Below are positions 5,320 to 6,961 of a DNA stretch of 6,961 bases, one piece after another; the first letter of the stretch is position 1; every line of letters begins with the position of its first letter. This stretch comes from Pseudomonadales bacterium (lineage in GTDB: Bacteria; Pseudomonadota; Gammaproteobacteria; Pseudomonadales; DT-91), in contig JABSRR010000047.1 in assembly GCA_013215025.1 (NCBI GenBank), forward strand, positions 9,971 through 16,931, written 5' to 3'. The notes under the pieces were generated by a model. The model was not told the origin of the DNA. It made no database searches and saw only the letters and a list, made by a program, of their open reading frames with translations. A program made the translations under genes and the position numbers.

Positions 5320-6961
5320 TTATTCACCGGTCGAATTATTCAGAGATTTGTTAACCACCTCAAAAACATCTTTCGACAGCGTTGGCTGATCAGCAATGGT
5401 TTGGAGAGCCGCACGCATGTGCTCTGCATGATTTGCAGTATACTTTCGCCAATGGCTAAGCGGCGACATCATGCGCGCCGCTATTTGCGGATTAAGCTTG
5501 TCTAAAGCAATAATTTGCGTGGCTAAAAATTGATAACCACTGCCGTCGACGGCATGAAATGCAGCATGATTATGCTGACAAAAACTTGCAATCAAAGCAC
5601 GACATTTATTCGGATTCTGTAAATCAAAGGCTGGGTGCTCTAGCAGCTGCTGCATATGTATCAGCGCACTGTCAGACTCTTGCACGGCCTGCGCTTGGAA
5701 CCACATATTGACGACTAAACTCTCATCCGCAAAACGCTGATAAAAATCAGCCAATAACTGCTTCGCTAAGGCCGAGTGGTTTTGCAGTCGCAAACTGGCA
5801 TTGAGTGCCGCATAGCGATCGGTCATATTATTGGCTGTAAAATATTGACGCTCTATCATGCTGTGCACATCTTCATGCTCGATAAAAGCTAAACTTGATA
5901 AGCAAAAGTTCTTTAGGGCACGAAGCCCGATAGCTTGCCCGAATGGTTGATAAACCGCTTGCATGTCTTGCAAGCTTTGCTCAAGTGCTCGATAAAGCTT
6001 AGCCATATTCTGTTGTAATTGCTGAATAAGCATACGCTTAATATCAGCACAGGCATGGTGTAAGGCTAAAGGGTCGCAAGGTTTGAAACGCTCAAGCAAG
6101 TATGACTGCGCAGGCAAGCTCATCAACATCGTCAGCAGCGCAGGGTCGTTATCGTCAACATCGTGCAACAGTGTCGCAAATGTTGCCGCCAACTGTTGCA
6201 GCTGAGTGTCGCATGCTTGTTGATGCATCTGTGCATTTATCAGCTGTTCGAATATGCATTGACTGGCATTAAAACGGGTAAAGCCATCATCATCTCTGGC
6301 AAGCAAGGTCAGCATGTCTGCAAAGTCATAGGCAAAATTAAGATGAATCGGTGCAGAAAAACCTCGCAACAAGGAGGGAACTGGCTTCTCGGGAATATTG
6401 TTGAAGCTTAGTTGCTGTTCAGATTGGGTAATATCAAATACAAACTCGGTATTATCACTGCTGATGGCTTGCTCTTCACCCCACTGCAAACGATAAAAAC
6501 CAGCCTCACCTAATAAGGCAATGCGCACAGGAATGTGCATAGCCTGAGGTGCTCGCTTGGGATCTAGGGCAGGAATCTGTTGCTTAAAAAACAGGTGGTA
6601 TTGTTGTGCTTCGGCATCATAGTCATCAGTTACTTCAAGCGTGGGCGTACCCGCCTGATCATACCAAAGACGAAATTGCGTCAAATCAATATCAGCAGCT
6701 TGCTCCATTGCCAGTACGAAATCTTCGCAGGTCACGGCTTGACCATCATGGCGCGAAAAGTATAAATCGGTAGCTTGACGAAATCGCTCTGGACCTAACA
6801 AGTTCGCCATCATCCGAACAACTTCGGCACCTTTCTCATAAATCGTTAAGGTATAAAAATTTGAAATTTCAATAAATGATTTCGGCTGCACTGGGTGCGC
6901 CATTGGGCCTGCATCTTCGACAAATTGATGAGCGCGTAAAAAGCTCGCATCTTCAATACGT
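5320..6961 (-). CDS. pepN: Aminopeptidase N, M1 family, C-terminal 546 residues (5' end of gene beyond right edge)
   Basis: PepN is a cytosolic zinc metallopeptidase that removes N-terminal amino acids in the last steps of peptide breakdown. The frame stays open past an internal Met codon at 6903 to the window edge, adding RIEDASFLRAHQFVEDAGP before it, so the gene starts outside the window. The sequence follows E. coli PepN closely: EDAGPMAHPV, NFYTLTIYEKGAEVVRM, YFSRHDGQAVTCEDF, WYDQAGTPTLEVTDDY, and near the end NPNKCRALIASF, AAFHAVDGSGYQF and NPQIAARM. The Tyr of YEKGAEV (codon 6838-6840) corresponds to the catalytic Tyr381 of E. coli PepN. The GAMEN exopeptidase motif and the HExxH zinc site lie in the roughly 340 residues that are missing. 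The rest comprises the end of the catalytic domain, the Ig-like DUF3458 domain and the long helical C-terminal domain. No frameshift or internal stop is seen. Confidence 0.97.
   Translation of the reverse strand, partial: RIEDASFLRAHQFVEDAGPMAHPVQPKSFIEISNFYTLTIYEKGAEVVRMMANLLGPERFRQATDLYFSRHDGQAVTCEDFVLAMEQAADIDLTQFRLWYDQAGTPTLEVTDDYDAEAQQYHLFFKQQIPALDPKRAPQAMHIPVRIALLGEAGFYRLQWGEEQAISSDNTEFVFDITQSEQQLSFNNIPEKPVPSLLRGFSAPIHLNFAYDFADMLTLLARDDDGFTRFNASQCIFEQLINAQMHQQACDTQLQQLAATFATLLHDVDDNDPALLTMLMSLPAQSYLLERFKPCDPLALHHACADIKRMLIQQLQQNMAKLYRALEQSLQDMQAVYQPFGQAIGLRALKNFCLSSLAFIEHEDVHSMIERQYFTANNMTDRYAALNASLRLQNHSALAKQLLADFYQRFADESLVVNMWFQAQAVQESDSALIHMQQLLEHPAFDLQNPNKCRALIASFCQHNHAAFHAVDGSGYQFLATQIIALDKLNPQIAARMMSPLSHWRKYTANHAEHMRAALQTIADQPTLSKDVFEVVNKSLNNSTGE

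Noticed and set aside
5304..5321. Possible terminator after pepN (A-tract, GTCGCCG, T-tract)
   Set aside because: Only the A and T tracts can pair; the GC-rich centre is not self-complementary, so there is no stable stem.

Overview
The window looks like an ordinary chromosomal segment of a gammaproteobacterium of moderate GC content (roughly mid-40s percent by eye). The PepN-type aminopeptidase N, the TrpRS with a TGTPHLGNY signature, the alkane-type rubredoxin and the RND/MMPL exporter most resemble those of marine or environmental relatives of Pseudomonas, Cellvibrionales and Oceanospirillales. Assignment below class level is not possible from this sequence alone.

All six genes lie on the minus strand, so transcription runs from right to left. 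In that order they are: the C-terminal two thirds of aminopeptidase N (pepN, cut by the right edge); a small exported DUF4124-like protein; a 57-residue rubredoxin with its own promoter and a strong rho-independent terminator; a 253-bp gap holding that terminator and a 14-bp tandem repeat; a 774-residue RND/MMPL-type membrane transporter; tryptophanyl-tRNA synthetase (trpS), whose promoter starts inside the transporter's stop codon; and the N-terminal half of a membrane-anchored FMN-binding glutamate synthase-like protein (cut by the left edge).

The genes do not form one pathway. They cover peptide turnover (PepN), electron transfer (rubredoxin), export (RND), translation (TrpRS) and a flavin enzyme of uncertain role. 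Recognisable promoters before rubredoxin, trpS and the glutamate synthase-like gene, plus the terminator after rubredoxin, suggest several short transcription units. The DUF4124-like gene may be read through from pepN, because no good promoter is visible between them.

I see no defence system, CRISPR array, prophage or intact mobile element, and no convincing undescribed multi-gene system. The points worth a second look are small: a rubredoxin with Asp in place of the usual Gly after its fourth cysteine; a short palindrome at the 3' end of the DUF4124-like gene that resembles motifs found with REP-associated transposases; a four-unit 14-bp repeat merging into a terminator; and an RND transporter with the acidic TM10 pair but no acidic residues at the matching TM4 positions.
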